From CAZISM01 sp964541895 (GTDB taxonomy: Bacteria; Zhuqueibacterota; Zhuqueibacteria; Residuimicrobiales; Residuimicrobiaceae), in contig CAZISM010000056.1 in the NCBI GenBank assembly GCA_964541895.1, positions 1-32,668 on the forward strand: a stretch of DNA of 32,668 nucleotides, written 5' to 3'. The notes beneath the pieces are model-generated. The model saw only the letters and a program-made list of their open reading frames with translations, was not told the DNA's origin and ran no database searches. Below are positions 24,926 through 32,668 of the stretch, in pieces. A program made the translations under genes and the position numbers. Each line of letters begins with the position of its first letter. The stretch's first letter is position 1.

Positions 24926-24961
24926 AATAATAACGCTTGACAATAATAACGCAATTCGTTA
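24926..24961 (+). promoter_or_regulatory. Direct and inverted repeats overlapping the higBA promoter (probable HigA operator)
   Basis: AATAATAACGC occurs twice, at 24926-24936 and 24942-24952, a 16-nt period. The second copy runs into an inverted repeat TAACG-CAATT-CGTTA (24947-24961). The repeats cover the -35 box and spacer of the promoter, as expected for autorepression by the antitoxin or the toxin-antitoxin complex. Confidence 0.6.
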
Positions 24962-24965
24962 ATAT
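24937..24965 (+). promoter_or_regulatory. Sigma-70-type promoter of the higBA operon
   Basis: TTGACA (24937-24942), an optimal 17-nt spacer, then TAATAT (24960-24965). The predicted transcription start is near 24972, essentially at the toxin start codon (24971), so the toxin message may be leaderless or nearly so. Confidence 0.8.
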
Positions 24966-24970
24966 TATAT

Positions 24971-25252
24971 ATGATCAGATCCTTTAAAGACAATGAAACA
25001 GAGAAAATCTATAATCGTGAATTTTCAAACCGTCTCCCTCACACTATTCAGCGGATGGCGATGAAAAAATTATGGATGCTCGACGCCGCTCCGGATCTAA
25101 ATTCATTACGAGTACCTCCTGGCAATCACCTCGAAACTCTGAAGGGCGACCGAAACGGCCAACTTTCTATTCGAATTAACGAGCAATGGCGTATTTGTTT
25201 CAATTGGGCTGATAATAACGCTTATGATGTTGAGATTGTTGATTATCATTAG
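24971..25252 (+). CDS. higB: HigB-type toxin (RelE superfamily mRNA interferase)
   Basis: The 93-residue product matches HigB toxins along its length: MIRSFKDNETEKIYN at the start, a central helix pair with KKLWMLDAAPDLNSLRVPPG and NHLETLKGDRNGQ, and the strand RINEQWRICFNW ending VEIVDYH. RelE-fold HigB toxins cleave mRNA at the ribosome. The antitoxin gene follows after 12 bp, in the toxin-first order usual for hig. The start codon lies 6 nt after the -10 box and lacks a ribosome site. Confidence 0.93.
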   Translation: MIRSFKDNETEKIYNREFSNRLPHTIQRMAMKKLWMLDAAPDLNSLRVPPGNHLETLKGDRNGQLSIRINEQWRICFNWADNNAYDVEIVDYH

Positions 25253-25264
25253 GAGTAATCTATA

Positions 25265-25570
25265 ATGGCTGTCAAAATAGCGCCAGTACACCCTGGTGAA
25301 ATACTGCAAGAAGAATTCCTGGAACCGCTCGCCATTTCTCAATACAGGATAGCCAAAGAAATCAGCGTTCCGGCAAGAAGAATTAATGAAATTGTTCACG
25401 GAAAGCGCTCGATTTCCGCCGATACCGCTCTTCGGCTTGGAAGATTCTTCGGCATATCACCGCAATTCTGGCTGAACCTGCAAGCCCATTATGACCTCGA
25501 AATCGAAAAAGACAGGTTAGGACGATTACTGGAAAAAGAGGTCAGAGTTTATTCGGAAATGGAATCTTAG
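25265..25570 (+). CDS. higA: HigA-type antitoxin (XRE-family HTH)
   Basis: The 101-residue protein is a HigA/VapI-type antitoxin: VHPGEILQEEFLEPLAISQY at the start, then the helix-turn-helix RIAKEISVPARRINEIVHGK and RSISADTALRLGRFFGISPQ, and the typical FWLNLQAHYDLE. It should neutralise HigB and repress the shared promoter through the repeats at 24926-24961. AGGAG about 8 nt upstream supports the start. A strong terminator follows at 25703. Confidence 0.94.
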   Translation: MAVKIAPVHPGEILQEEFLEPLAISQYRIAKEISVPARRINEIVHGKRSISADTALRLGRFFGISPQFWLNLQAHYDLEIEKDRLGRLLEKEVRVYSEMES

Positions 25571-25702
25571 TTCTTTTTAAAAGGACTAACCACCCGACCA
25601 AGGTCGCGCGGTAATCTTTAATCTACGATGGAAATATCATTTTTATACGCTCATCCGATGAAACTATTCGCGATGGCTGATGCTGACCTGGTGCCCGTTT
25701 GC

Positions 25703-25738
25703 AAGTTCCCGTTCATTACGTTCGGGAACTTTTTTTTT
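25703..25738 (+). terminator. Intrinsic terminator after higBA
   Basis: A perfect 9-bp stem AAGTTCCCG (25703-25711) / CGGGAACTT (25723-25731), 11-nt loop, runs directly into eight or nine T residues. It separates the toxin-antitoxin operon from the ECF sigma gene at 25795. Confidence 0.92.
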
Positions 25739-25794
25739 GAGGGCGCTGTAACTTTCACGGACCAATTCCATATTATATCTAAAACAGGCTGTGC

Positions 25795-26277
25795 ATGACC
25801 GATTTTCACGAGCTGTATACCCGCTATGCAGGGGATATTTACCGCTTTGCCCTGTTTCTCTGCGGCGACGCGGCTGAGGCGAAGGACATTACCGCCGAAA
25901 CGTTCGCCCGCGCGCTTACGGGAAAAGCGCCGCTGCGGTCGGCCACCGTCAAAGGCTACCTGCTCACCATCGCCAGAAATCTCCATATCGAATCGATGCG
26001 ACGGCGAAAGCGGCATGTAGAGCTATCGACGGAACTGCCGGCTTCAGATCCCCATCTGGAGCAATCGGTTGACGAGAAAACCGAGTTGGACGCGTTGCAG
26101 AGGTTCCTGCAGAGCTTTCCGGAATTGGATCGGGCCGCACTGCTGCTGCGGGCGGACGGCATGTCCTATGATGAAATCGCACAAGCGCTTGGCATCTCGT
26201 TGGCATCGGCCAAGGTCAAGGTGCATCGGCTGCGGCTTAAACTGGCGGAATGGCGGGCAGATCGTGAAAAGCTCTAA
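25795..26277 (+). CDS. ECF-type RNA polymerase sigma factor
   Basis: The 160-residue protein has sigma region 2 (about 3-70: FHELYTRYAGDIYRFALFLC, then AAEAKDITAETFARAL and VKGYLLTIARNLHIESMRRR) and sigma region 4 (about 104-155: LDRAALLLRADGMSYDEIAQ, then ALGISLASAKVKVHRLRLKL). It lacks region 3, as ECF factors do. Only a weak AGG precedes the start. The next gene, 129 bp downstream, encodes a membrane protein with an anti-sigma-like N-terminus, its likely partner. The promoters it serves are not evident. It is not next to the TonB receptor, so a FecI-like role there is unlikely. Confidence 0.92.
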   Translation: MTDFHELYTRYAGDIYRFALFLCGDAAEAKDITAETFARALTGKAPLRSATVKGYLLTIARNLHIESMRRRKRHVELSTELPASDPHLEQSVDEKTELDALQRFLQSFPELDRAALLLRADGMSYDEIAQALGISLASAKVKVHRLRLKLAEWRADREKL

Positions 26278-26310
26278 ATTTTCCGCCGTCAAACCACAAA
26301 GATCTTTTAG

Positions 26311-26363
26311 CCGCGAAGGAACGCGAATGAAAAATATTAGCGTGAATTAGCGTTCATTTGCGG
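26311..26363. repeat. Imperfect inverted repeat between sigma and anti-sigma genes
   Basis: CCGCGAAGGAACGCGA (26311-26326) pairs with the arm at 26348-26363 at 13 of 16 positions. The middle carries GAATGAAAAATATTAG and a short repetition of TTAGCGT. It resembles the element at 21583-21690 in style and sits inside the sigma/anti-sigma unit, where its transcript could fold and tune expression of the downstream gene. Confidence 0.5.
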
Positions 26364-26406
26364 TTGACCTTGCACCGTATTCGCAAAACTACTAGCGGAG
26401 ACCTAC

Positions 26407-27162
26407 ATGTCATCAGTATCTCGAAATGTTATTCTGGATTTATTGCCGGCCTATCTAGCCGGTGAAGCCAGCGAAGAATCGCGCGCCCTGGTGGAAGAGT
26501 TTGCCAAAACTGATAAGCAGATTGCAAGGATCATTAACACCAAAGCATTGGAACCGGACGCTATTTCACAAAAGCTGGCAACGCCGGATGATCTGGAAAT
26601 GAAAACCATCAAGCGCGTCCGCAAAAGCATCCGGCGCCAGATGCTGTATGTGGCCATCGCAACCGCGTCCATTTTGATGGTGCCGTTGACGGCGATGCTG
26701 GTTACCGATGAAGTGAATTGGAGCCCGTTCGATTTCATTGCCATGGCTATCCTCCTGTTCGGCACCGGTCTCGCCTATGTGCTGATCTCGAGACTTTCGG
26801 ACCGTCTCGCTTACAAAGCGGCCGTCGGAGTAGGGGTGGTGGCTGGATTATTCCTCATCTGGGTAAACCTGGCGGTCGGGATCATCGGCTCGGAAGATAA
26901 TCCCCCTAACGCGCTGTACGTCGGGGTGCTTTTGGTCGGCTTGATCGGCGCTGGGATCTCGCATCTAAAGCCCCGCGGCATGGCGATCACTATGATGGCA
27001 ACGGCGGTCGCGCAGATGCTGGTTCCGGTGCTGGCGCTGATTTTCTGGAGGCCCTCACTGGACGAACCCCCATTTATACTTGGTGTTTTTATGCTGAATG
27101 CATTTTTTGCCGGACTCTTCGTCATCTCTGCATTGCTGTTTCGCCGGGCAAGCGAAAGATAG
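26407..27162 (+). CDS. Membrane protein, probable anti-sigma factor
   Basis: The 251-residue product has an N-terminal cytoplasmic domain (1-78) whose motif LDLLPAYLAGEASEESRALV, then EEF, matches the start of zinc-finger-type anti-sigma domains. It lacks the His-Cys-Cys (HxxxCxxC) zinc ligands. About six membrane spans follow (roughly 80-98, 107-127, 137-157, 169-187, 193-215, 223-243), ending in a basic tail FRRASER. GGAG about 8 nt upstream sets the start. Its place just after an ECF sigma gene is the main support for the anti-sigma role. The signal it responds to is unknown. Confidence 0.75.
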   Translation: MSSVSRNVILDLLPAYLAGEASEESRALVEEFAKTDKQIARIINTKALEPDAISQKLATPDDLEMKTIKRVRKSIRRQMLYVAIATASILMVPLTAMLVTDEVNWSPFDFIAMAILLFGTGLAYVLISRLSDRLAYKAAVGVGVVAGLFLIWVNLAVGIIGSEDNPPNALYVGVLLVGLIGAGISHLKPRGMAITMMATAVAQMLVPVLALIFWRPSLDEPPFILGVFMLNAFFAGLFVISALLFRRASER

Positions 27163-27286
27163 CGAGCCTTTACCCAGGCAGATTGGCTGTGCAAAAGCGA
27201 ATTTCGCAAGTCTGACGACAAAATATTTTCGCTTGGCTTCCAGGCAAGGGAGAGTTATATTTCAATTCATCTATTTCGGAGAATAC

Positions 27287-30200
27287 ATGAAAAAATTATC
27301 GGTCTTGCTGATCATTCTCCTGGCATCCATTCTACTCGCTGGCAGCGAAACCAGGGTGTTGAGCCCGGATGGCTCTATTCCGGTCTGGACCGTTGCCGGT
27401 CCTTTTCCAGCAGAGATCAAAGATCCCACGGGTGAATCGCGCGGTGGCTATTATCATGATTTTCTCGCTGCAGCCGGCGGCGAACGCTATTCGATGCCCG
27501 CAGCCGGAGATCGTATCGAACTGGATTCCGGCCCTGGGATGGCCTGGAGAAACGCTGCACCCAACTCTATCGGGGTACTGGATTTTATTTCCCTTTTCGC
27601 TGTAGAGTCCGGCCGACTCGGCATTGCTTATGCGTTCTGCCTGCTGAATTCGGAGACCGAGCAGGATGTTTTGCTGAAAGTGGGCAGCAACGACGGCGTA
27701 CGCATATGGCTGAACGAAAATCTGGTGCACGACAACCACGCGGCGCGCGCGCTTGTTGTCGGCGAAGATCCAGTGCTGGTCCGACTGAGAAAAGGCCCAA
27801 ACCGGCTGCTGGGAAAAGTCGAAAATCTGGGTGGTTCCTGGGCGCTATCGGTTCAGGTAAAGGACAAAGACGAACGACCTGTGCGGGGAATCGTCGTGGC
27901 AGCGGCCTCTGCAGGATTCTCCCTTGAGGATATTTTTTCCGTCCGCTGGCAGCAATCACCGGTTATTTTGCGAACGCCACAGGGTGAAGCCCAGCTGCTC
28001 CAGGCCGAAATTCTGTCCGGAGGACTGGACGATGCGGTGTTCCGCATTTCTGCAGCGGTCTGGCCGGAGGAAAAAATATTCCGAATCGGCCATGTGCCGG
28101 CCGGCAACCGAATGCTGGAATTTCAAGTGCCGGTCGTGGCAGCGGCCACGCCTGTTAAAATCAGCCTGGAATCCAAAACCCGCCGTCAGGTATGGAAGGA
28201 CATGGTTATAACAAAGCCGCGTCGGCGCACGGTATATCTGGTTCAGCACACGCACACCGACATCGGCTACACACGGCCACAATCCGTAACTCTGGCGGAA
28301 CATCTGCGCTACATCGATTACGCGCTGGATTGCTGCGACGCCACAGATGATCTTCCCGACGATGCCAAATTTCGCTGGACGTGCGAAGTCACCTGGCCGG
28401 TACAGGAATTTTTAAAACGACGGCCGGTCGCCCAGGTCACCCGCTTTCTCAAACGCGTACAGGAAGGCCGGATTGAAGTCGCCGGCATGTTCCTCAATAT
28501 GGCCGAAACCGCCACAGAAAATTCAATGGCCGCGTCGTTGCAGCCGTTGCTGGAATTCAAACAGAAATATGGCATCCCGGTGCGCACCGCAATGCAAAAT
28601 GACGTCAACGGTGCGGCCTGGTGTCTGGTTGATTATTTTTCCGGCATAGGCATAAAGTATCTCACAATGGGGATCAACAAAACCCGCTCGCTGCTGCCGT
28701 TTGATCTACCCACTGCGTTTTGGTGGGAGTCCCCATCCGGCAAACGGCTGCTGGCGTACCGCGCGGAACATTATCACATGGGCAATGTCTGGCGGATGCA
28801 CGAAGGACAGCTCGGGCCGCTGCGGGATGGGGTGCTGGCCTATTTGGCGCAGCTCGACCAAAATGGCTACCGGTTCGACCAGGCGTATGCCCAGTTTTCG
28901 GGTTATCATACCGACAATTCACCACCGGCTGTTATCGCAAGCAATCTGATCCGTCGCTGGAACGATATCTATGTTTCGCCGAAATTGCGCCTGGCCACAG
29001 CGCACGAATTTTTCCAATGGGTCGAACAGGAAAAAGGCGCGGAATTGCCGGTCTATCGTGTCGCCTGGCCCGATTGGTGGACGGATGGATTCGGGTCTGC
29101 CGCTCTCGAAACCGCGACGGCACGAACAACGCATGTCAGCCTGCAAACCAGTGAAACCACTCTGGCGTTGGCGAAATGGCTGGGCACACCGCTTCCGGCT
29201 GCAACCCGGGAACGCGGGCAATATGCCCAGGAACAGCTGCTGTTTTACGATGAACACACCTTTGGCGCTGATGAAAGTGTCGGCAATCCCCTGTCTGAAA
29301 ACAGCCGGGTGCAATGGAATGAAAAATCGGCCTATGTATGGGATGCGGCGAAACTCGCCGGCATGCTGCGCGATGAAGCCTCGGCTGTGTTGCGGGAAAA
29401 CCTGCCGGCTGCGGAGGTGCCGACCATTGCGGTCTGGAATACGCTGAACTGGGAGCGCTCCGGGCTGATTAAAGTTTTCATCGATCACGAAATCATTCCG
29501 AAACATTCAGCCCGCCAGATTATGGATGCCGCCACTGGCCGCGAAATTCCGGCACAACGGTTGCGCACCCGGACCGAAGGCAGTTTTTGGCTTCTCTGGG
29601 TCGACAAGGTCCCGGCACTGGGGTACAAAATTCTGCGCATCGGCGAAATCCAAAAAACAGTTCCGCCGCGGACGGATAGCGCCAATCAGCTGGAAAATGC
29701 TTTTTACCGGCTCGAAATCGACCCAACGACCGGAGAAATCCTGCATCTCTTTGACAAGGAGTTAAAGGCCGACCTGGTTGATCCCAATTCAAAATGGAAA
29801 ATCGGGCAGCTCTTGCACGAGCAGCTCAACGACAGCCAGCGGCAATTAAAGACCGGAGCGTTCACGCGCACGCCGGCCAAAAATGTCCGCCGCCTGGAAT
29901 CAACCACCGGACCGATTTGGCAGGCCATTCAATTTTCCGGCGACTTGACTGGTTGCGATGGCGCCAAATGGGAGTATCGCCTTTTCGAAACCACAAAACG
30001 CATTGATCTGAATTTCACCCTGCGCAAGCAGCCGATCACCGATCCGGAAGCTGTTTACGTGGCCTTTCCGTTTCAGTTTGCCGGCGGCAAATTTTCCTAC
30101 GAAGCCCAGGGCGGATTCGTGACGCCCGGCGAAAACCAACTGCCGCGTTCGGCTTCGGATTGGCAGACCATGCAGAATTTTATTTCGCTGCGCAATAGCA

Positions 30201-30760
30201 GCGGACAGGTCGTACTGGGAAGCAACGAAATTCCGCTGGTGCAGTTTGGCGATCTGAATCTGGGCAAATGGCAGGAAAAGGCACAGATCGCCCAGCCCCA
30301 CGTGTATTCGTGGATTATGAACAATTACTGGTTCACCAATTTCCGCGCCAGCCAGGAAGGTGAATTGCACTGGTCCTATTATTTGACGTCGACCCGGGAA
30401 ACCGGAAACACGGCGGCGGTGCAGTTCAGCTGGGGTTCGCGGATTCCTTTGCTGGCCCGGGTCATCCCGGCCGGGAAATCCAAAGCTCATCTCCAGCCCT
30501 CGACTTCCTGGCTCAACTGGCCGGCCACCAACGTTGTTCTGGTGGCGGCGCGACCAGCGCCGGACGGTCAAGGCATCCTCTTGCACCTGCGCGAAGTGGC
30601 CGGGACGGCGACAAACTTGGATGTGACGGGATTTTCGTCCGTGAAAAAAATAAAACAGATGGACAAAGTGAACGTTCTGGGAGAAGTATTGCAAAAAAAT
30701 AAGCGTACGGTGCAATTCGCACCGTTTGAGGCAAAATTTGTCCGGCTCATTCCACTATAA
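27287..30760 (+). CDS. Secreted GH38 alpha-mannosidase family protein
   Basis: The product has about 1157 residues from the chosen start, with a signal peptide (MKKLSVLLIILLASILLAGS). The frame opens further upstream (27098), but the ATG at 27287 has CGGAG close by and begins the signal. Residues about 20-205 form an N-terminal sandwich with GSNDGVRIWLNENLVHDN and GPNRLLGKVENLGGSW, as in modules that bind sugars or stabilise the enzyme. The GH38 catalytic domain starts at HTHTDIGYT (His323, Asp325 as zinc ligands), with the likely nucleophile Asp439 in MQNDVNGAAW and a further ligand at His657 in YDEHTFGADES. C-terminal beta-sandwiches fill 760-1157. Predicted activity: exo-alpha-mannosidase or a related exo-glycosidase. 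It lies 124 bp after the anti-sigma gene, perhaps as its own unit. Confidence 0.92.
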   Translation: MKKLSVLLIILLASILLAGSETRVLSPDGSIPVWTVAGPFPAEIKDPTGESRGGYYHDFLAAAGGERYSMPAAGDRIELDSGPGMAWRNAAPNSIGVLDFISLFAVESGRLGIAYAFCLLNSETEQDVLLKVGSNDGVRIWLNENLVHDNHAARALVVGEDPVLVRLRKGPNRLLGKVENLGGSWALSVQVKDKDERPVRGIVVAAASAGFSLEDIFSVRWQQSPVILRTPQGEAQLLQAEILSGGLDDAVFRISAAVWPEEKIFRIGHVPAGNRMLEFQVPVVAAATPVKISLESKTRRQVWKDMVITKPRRRTVYLVQHTHTDIGYTRPQSVTLAEHLRYIDYALDCCDATDDLPDDAKFRWTCEVTWPVQEFLKRRPVAQVTRFLKRVQEGRIEVAGMFLNMAETATENSMAASLQPLLEFKQKYGIPVRTAMQNDVNGAAWCLVDYFSGIGIKYLTMGINKTRSLLPFDLPTAFWWESPSGKRLLAYRAEHYHMGNVWRMHEGQLGPLRDGVLAYLAQLDQNGYRFDQAYAQFSGYHTDNSPPAVIASNLIRRWNDIYVSPKLRLATAHEFFQWVEQEKGAELPVYRVAWPDWWTDGFGSAALETATARTTHVSLQTSETTLALAKWLGTPLPAATRERGQYAQEQLLFYDEHTFGADESVGNPLSENSRVQWNEKSAYVWDAAKLAGMLRDEASAVLRENLPAAEVPTIAVWNTLNWERSGLIKVFIDHEIIPKHSARQIMDAATGREIPAQRLRTRTEGSFWLLWVDKVPALGYKILRIGEIQKTVPPRTDSANQLENAFYRLEIDPTTGEILHLFDKELKADLVDPNSKWKIGQLLHEQLNDSQRQLKTGAFTRTPAKNVRRLESTTGPIWQAIQFSGDLTGCDGAKWEYRLFETTKRIDLNFTLRKQPITDPEAVYVAFPFQFAGGKFSYEAQGGFVTPGENQLPRSASDWQTMQNFISLRNSSGQVVLGSNEIPLVQFGDLNLGKWQEKAQIAQPHVYSWIMNNYWFTNFRASQEGELHWSYYLTSTRETGNTAAVQFSWGSRIPLLARVIPAGKSKAHLQPSTSWLNWPATNVVLVAARPAPDGQGILLHLREVAGTATNLDVTGFSSVKKIKQMDKVNVLGEVLQKNKRTVQFAPFEAKFVRLIPL

Positions 30761-30802
30761 AACGATATGGTGCACGATTTTCTTCAGAAGGGGGAAGACA
30801 AA

Positions 30803-30850
30803 ATGATCTCCTCCCATACTGCGATCTCGCTCAACACACAGGAATGTTGA
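30803..30850 (+). CDS. Possible 15-residue leader ORF before the glycosyltransferase gene
   Basis: ATG at 30803 is preceded by a strong ribosome site (AAGGGGGAAG, 30788-30797). It encodes MISSHTAISLNTQEC and stops with TGA at 30848-30850. The stop overlaps an in-frame upstream ATG (30844) of the glycosyltransferase frame, allowing translational coupling. There is no family evidence, so it may be a chance frame. Confidence 0.3.
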   Translation: MISSHTAISLNTQEC

Positions 30851-30870
30851 ACAAAGGGAGAAGAGGCAAG

Positions 30871-32668
30871 ATGGAAATCGTACGCAACGACTCGGGCAGG
30901 GATAAAAACAAGAGCACGCTCAAGGGGCCGGCGCTCTTGATCGGGCCCATCCTGTTGCTCGCTGCTGTACTTCGCTGCTGGAATCTCGCGGGCCACGGCT
31001 TTGACAATCTTTATTACTCCCCGGCCGTTTTGAGCATGGCCTCCGACTGGCACAACTTTTGGTTCGCCGCGTTTGATCCCGCGGGATTCCTGGCTATCGG
31101 CAAGCCGCCGCTCGCCTTCTGGATGCAGGCGCTCAGCGTCCGCCTTTTCGGCTTTAACGCGCTTGCTATCCACCTTCCCCAGGTCGGTGCCGGCGTGCTT
31201 TCGGTGCTGCTGGTGTTCGTGCTGGCCAGGCGTGTCACCAATGCAGCGGGCGCGGCAATCGCGGCGCTGATTGCGGCCATCATCCCAGCCAGCGTGGCCG
31301 TGGACCGGAGCAACCTGGCCGACAGCTGGCTGCTGCTGGTTCTTCTGAGCGCCGTAGCATTGACGCTCGCTGCAACCGATAAAGGCAGCGTGAAACAGCT
31401 CGCTCTGGGATCCGCGCTTATCGGCGCAGGATTCATGACCAAGCTGATTGTCGCTTTTCTGGCGCTTCCTGCAATTTTTCTGACCTACCTGCTTACCGCG
31501 CCGATCACGTTTCACCGCCGGCTGCTGCACCTCGCCCTCGCCGCGGTTGTCGTCGTTCTCTGCTCGCTGGTCTGGCCTGTCGCCGTGGATCTCACCCCTC
31601 AAGAACGGCGTCCCTACATCGCCGAGACAAACGACAACTCGATGTTGAGTCTTGCCTTCGGATTCCAGGGCATCGGCCGCATGACAAAGAGTAGTGAGCC
31701 GGAGGTGAAAGAAGGCGAAACCGGCCGGGGAGCCGAGCCAAGCGGCGAAGATATTGCTCGCCGATCAGGCCCGGGTCACGCAAAGGGCCGGCGCCCGGCG
31801 CTAGAAATCACCGGTCATGGAGGTCCGCCAGGATTGCTTCGCCTGGCGAACCGGGATATGGCCGGCCACATCGCATGGTTCCTGCCTGTTCTGTTCGTCG
31901 GCATGATCGCAACGATTCCACGAAAGCAGCCGAACTGGACCTGGTCAGGACCCTCTCGGGATGCGCTCTTTTGGATCCTATGGATGCTCACGTTCGGCGC
32001 CGTGTTTAGTTTGCCGCCGACTTTTATTCACCCCTATTATCTCACGCTGCTCGCGCCAGCCATGGCCATTCTCACCGCACTGGCAGCAAAAAACATTTGG
32101 CAGGAGCTCGAACGCGGCGGTCGTTCGCTCTTTTTGCCGGTCGCGGCGGTGGTGCTGTCGCTGCTCTGGCATGCCATGATCCTCGGCTTTTACCCAGCAT
32201 GGGTGCGCGTGCTCGTACCCGCGCTGGCTGTGGCTGGTCTTGCCAGCGTGCTGGGAATGCTGATGGCCAGGCGGCCGCTCCTGCGCAAGCTGGCGTTGGC
32301 TCTCGGGACCGTAGCGATGCTGGTATCGCCGCTGCTGTGGGCGGCCACGCCCGCGTTGGCTCCGGTGGGTCGCATGGTGCCGATGGCCGATCCAGAATTG
32401 CTTGACTACCAGAAACGTGCAGACGCTGAAGGTACGCAACCGACGCATCTGCCTGCGCTCGTCCGTTTCTTGCAGGCGAATCGTGGGAATGAGCGGTTCC
32501 TGCTGGCGGTGCGCGACATCCATTGGGCTGGGCCCGTGATATTGCAGAGCCGTGCAGCGGTCATGGCATTCGGCGGCTATTATGGCCGTGAAGAAACACT
32601 CAGTGTCGACGAATTCGCCGGCAAGGTGGCGTCTGGCCAGATTCGCTATGTGCTTCTTTCCGCGAACG
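30871..32668 (+). CDS. GT39/PMT-type membrane glycosyltransferase, YkcB-like (3' truncated by window end)
   Basis: The frame stays open from 30871 to the window end (599 full codons). It is a GT-C fold enzyme of the dolichyl-phosphate-mannosyltransferase/ArnT superfamily: first span about 20-37, then the extracytoplasmic loop with the putative catalytic Asp45 (HGFDNLYYSPAVLSMASDWH), and AFDPAGFLAIGKPPLAFWMQ, which closely matches the YkcA/YkcB group. About ten further hydrophobic segments follow, interrupted by a charged, Gly-rich extracytoplasmic insert (about residues 270-325). GGGAG and AAGAGG upstream support 30871; an in-frame ATG at 30844 is an alternative. Such enzymes transfer a sugar from a polyprenyl-phosphate donor to a lipid, glycan or protein. 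The acceptor is unknown. Confidence 0.88.
   Translation, partial: MEIVRNDSGRDKNKSTLKGPALLIGPILLLAAVLRCWNLAGHGFDNLYYSPAVLSMASDWHNFWFAAFDPAGFLAIGKPPLAFWMQALSVRLFGFNALAIHLPQVGAGVLSVLLVFVLARRVTNAAGAAIAALIAAIIPASVAVDRSNLADSWLLLVLLSAVALTLAATDKGSVKQLALGSALIGAGFMTKLIVAFLALPAIFLTYLLTAPITFHRRLLHLALAAVVVVLCSLVWPVAVDLTPQERRPYIAETNDNSMLSLAFGFQGIGRMTKSSEPEVKEGETGRGAEPSGEDIARRSGPGHAKGRRPALEITGHGGPPGLLRLANRDMAGHIAWFLPVLFVGMIATIPRKQPNWTWSGPSRDALFWILWMLTFGAVFSLPPTFIHPYYLTLLAPAMAILTALAAKNIWQELERGGRSLFLPVAAVVLSLLWHAMILGFYPAWVRVLVPALAVAGLASVLGMLMARRPLLRKLALALGTVAMLVSPLLWAATPALAPVGRMVPMADPELLDYQKRADAEGTQPTHLPALVRFLQANRGNERFLLAVRDIHWAGPVILQSRAAVMAFGGYYGREETLSVDEFAGKVASGQIRYVLLSAN

Noticed and set aside
25212..25223. 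A third copy of ATAATAACGCTT within the end of higB
   Set aside because: It is coding sequence and AT-rich, so the match to the operator repeats is probably chance.
29900..30715. 271-codon minus-strand frame within the GH38 gene
   Set aside because: Antisense to the GH38 C-terminal domain, with no motif or ribosome site.
30784..31602. 272-codon minus-strand frame
   Set aside because: It is antisense to the GT39 gene, and its R/Q/D/G-rich composition is typical of a shadow of a hydrophobic membrane protein.
1..32668. CRISPR arrays, tRNA or rRNA genes, prophage genes
   Set aside because: No regularly spaced repeats, no cloverleaf-like genes and no phage or transposase proteins were recognised by eye; a tRNAscan or Infernal run would settle small RNA genes.

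Overview
The window comes from a Gram-negative carbohydrate-degrading bacterium. It encodes a TonB-dependent outer-membrane receptor, many signal peptides, and two secreted enzymes or binding proteins ending in a FlgD/T9SS-like C-terminal domain built around a PNPFN motif. That C-terminal type is common in the FCB superphylum outside the Bacteroidetes proper (candidate KSB1, Calditrichota, Ignavibacteriota). Several genes have strong Shine-Dalgarno sites (for example the one before position 18055), which also argues against a typical Bacteroidetes genome. The lineage is an inference; there is no rRNA gene in the window.

Layout. Positions 3-197 hold the end of an unidentified plus-strand gene. 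From 460 to 9128 a leftward block encodes, in transcription order, a secreted metallo-beta-lactamase-fold protein, a GH39-like glycosidase, a GH172 (DUF2961) protein, a lipoprotein with a GH20-like barrel, and a secreted propeller-like protein with a sorting-type C-terminus. At 9649-10905, also leftward, lies a membrane-anchored one-component transcription factor: winged helix, one membrane span, then a large extracytoplasmic domain. From 11335 to 19707 a rightward block encodes GH127 (beta-L-arabinofuranosidase type), a GH28-like beta-helix protein, a TonB-dependent receptor, and a beta-helix protein with the sorting-type C-terminus. A strong terminator closes this block. Then come a leftward APC amino-acid permease, a rightward secreted GH2 beta-galactosidase, a higBA toxin-antitoxin pair with its own promoter and terminator, an ECF sigma factor with a likely membrane anti-sigma partner, a secreted GH38 alpha-mannosidase, and the start of a GT39/YkcB-like membrane glycosyltransferase that runs off the end.

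Main observation. The regulator gene is bracketed by two copies of a 30-bp sequence (29 of 30 identical) in opposite orientation, at 9311-9340 and 11165-11194. Each copy contains a near-perfect 20-bp palindrome. Each copy faces away from the regulator, in the same orientation relative to the first gene of the block it precedes, with promoter-like AT-rich sequence just downstream. The simplest reading is a polysaccharide-utilisation regulon: a ToxR/CadC-like sensor sits in the middle and controls two diverging operons through matched operators. No SusD-like protein, hybrid two-component system or ECF/anti-sigma pair adjoins the receptor, so this is not the classical Bacteroidetes PUL design. 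The enzyme mix suggests an arabinose-, galactose- and uronate-containing plant polysaccharide (pectin or arabinogalactan type); the substrate is an inference.

No rRNA, tRNA, CRISPR array, transposase or prophage gene was recognised.
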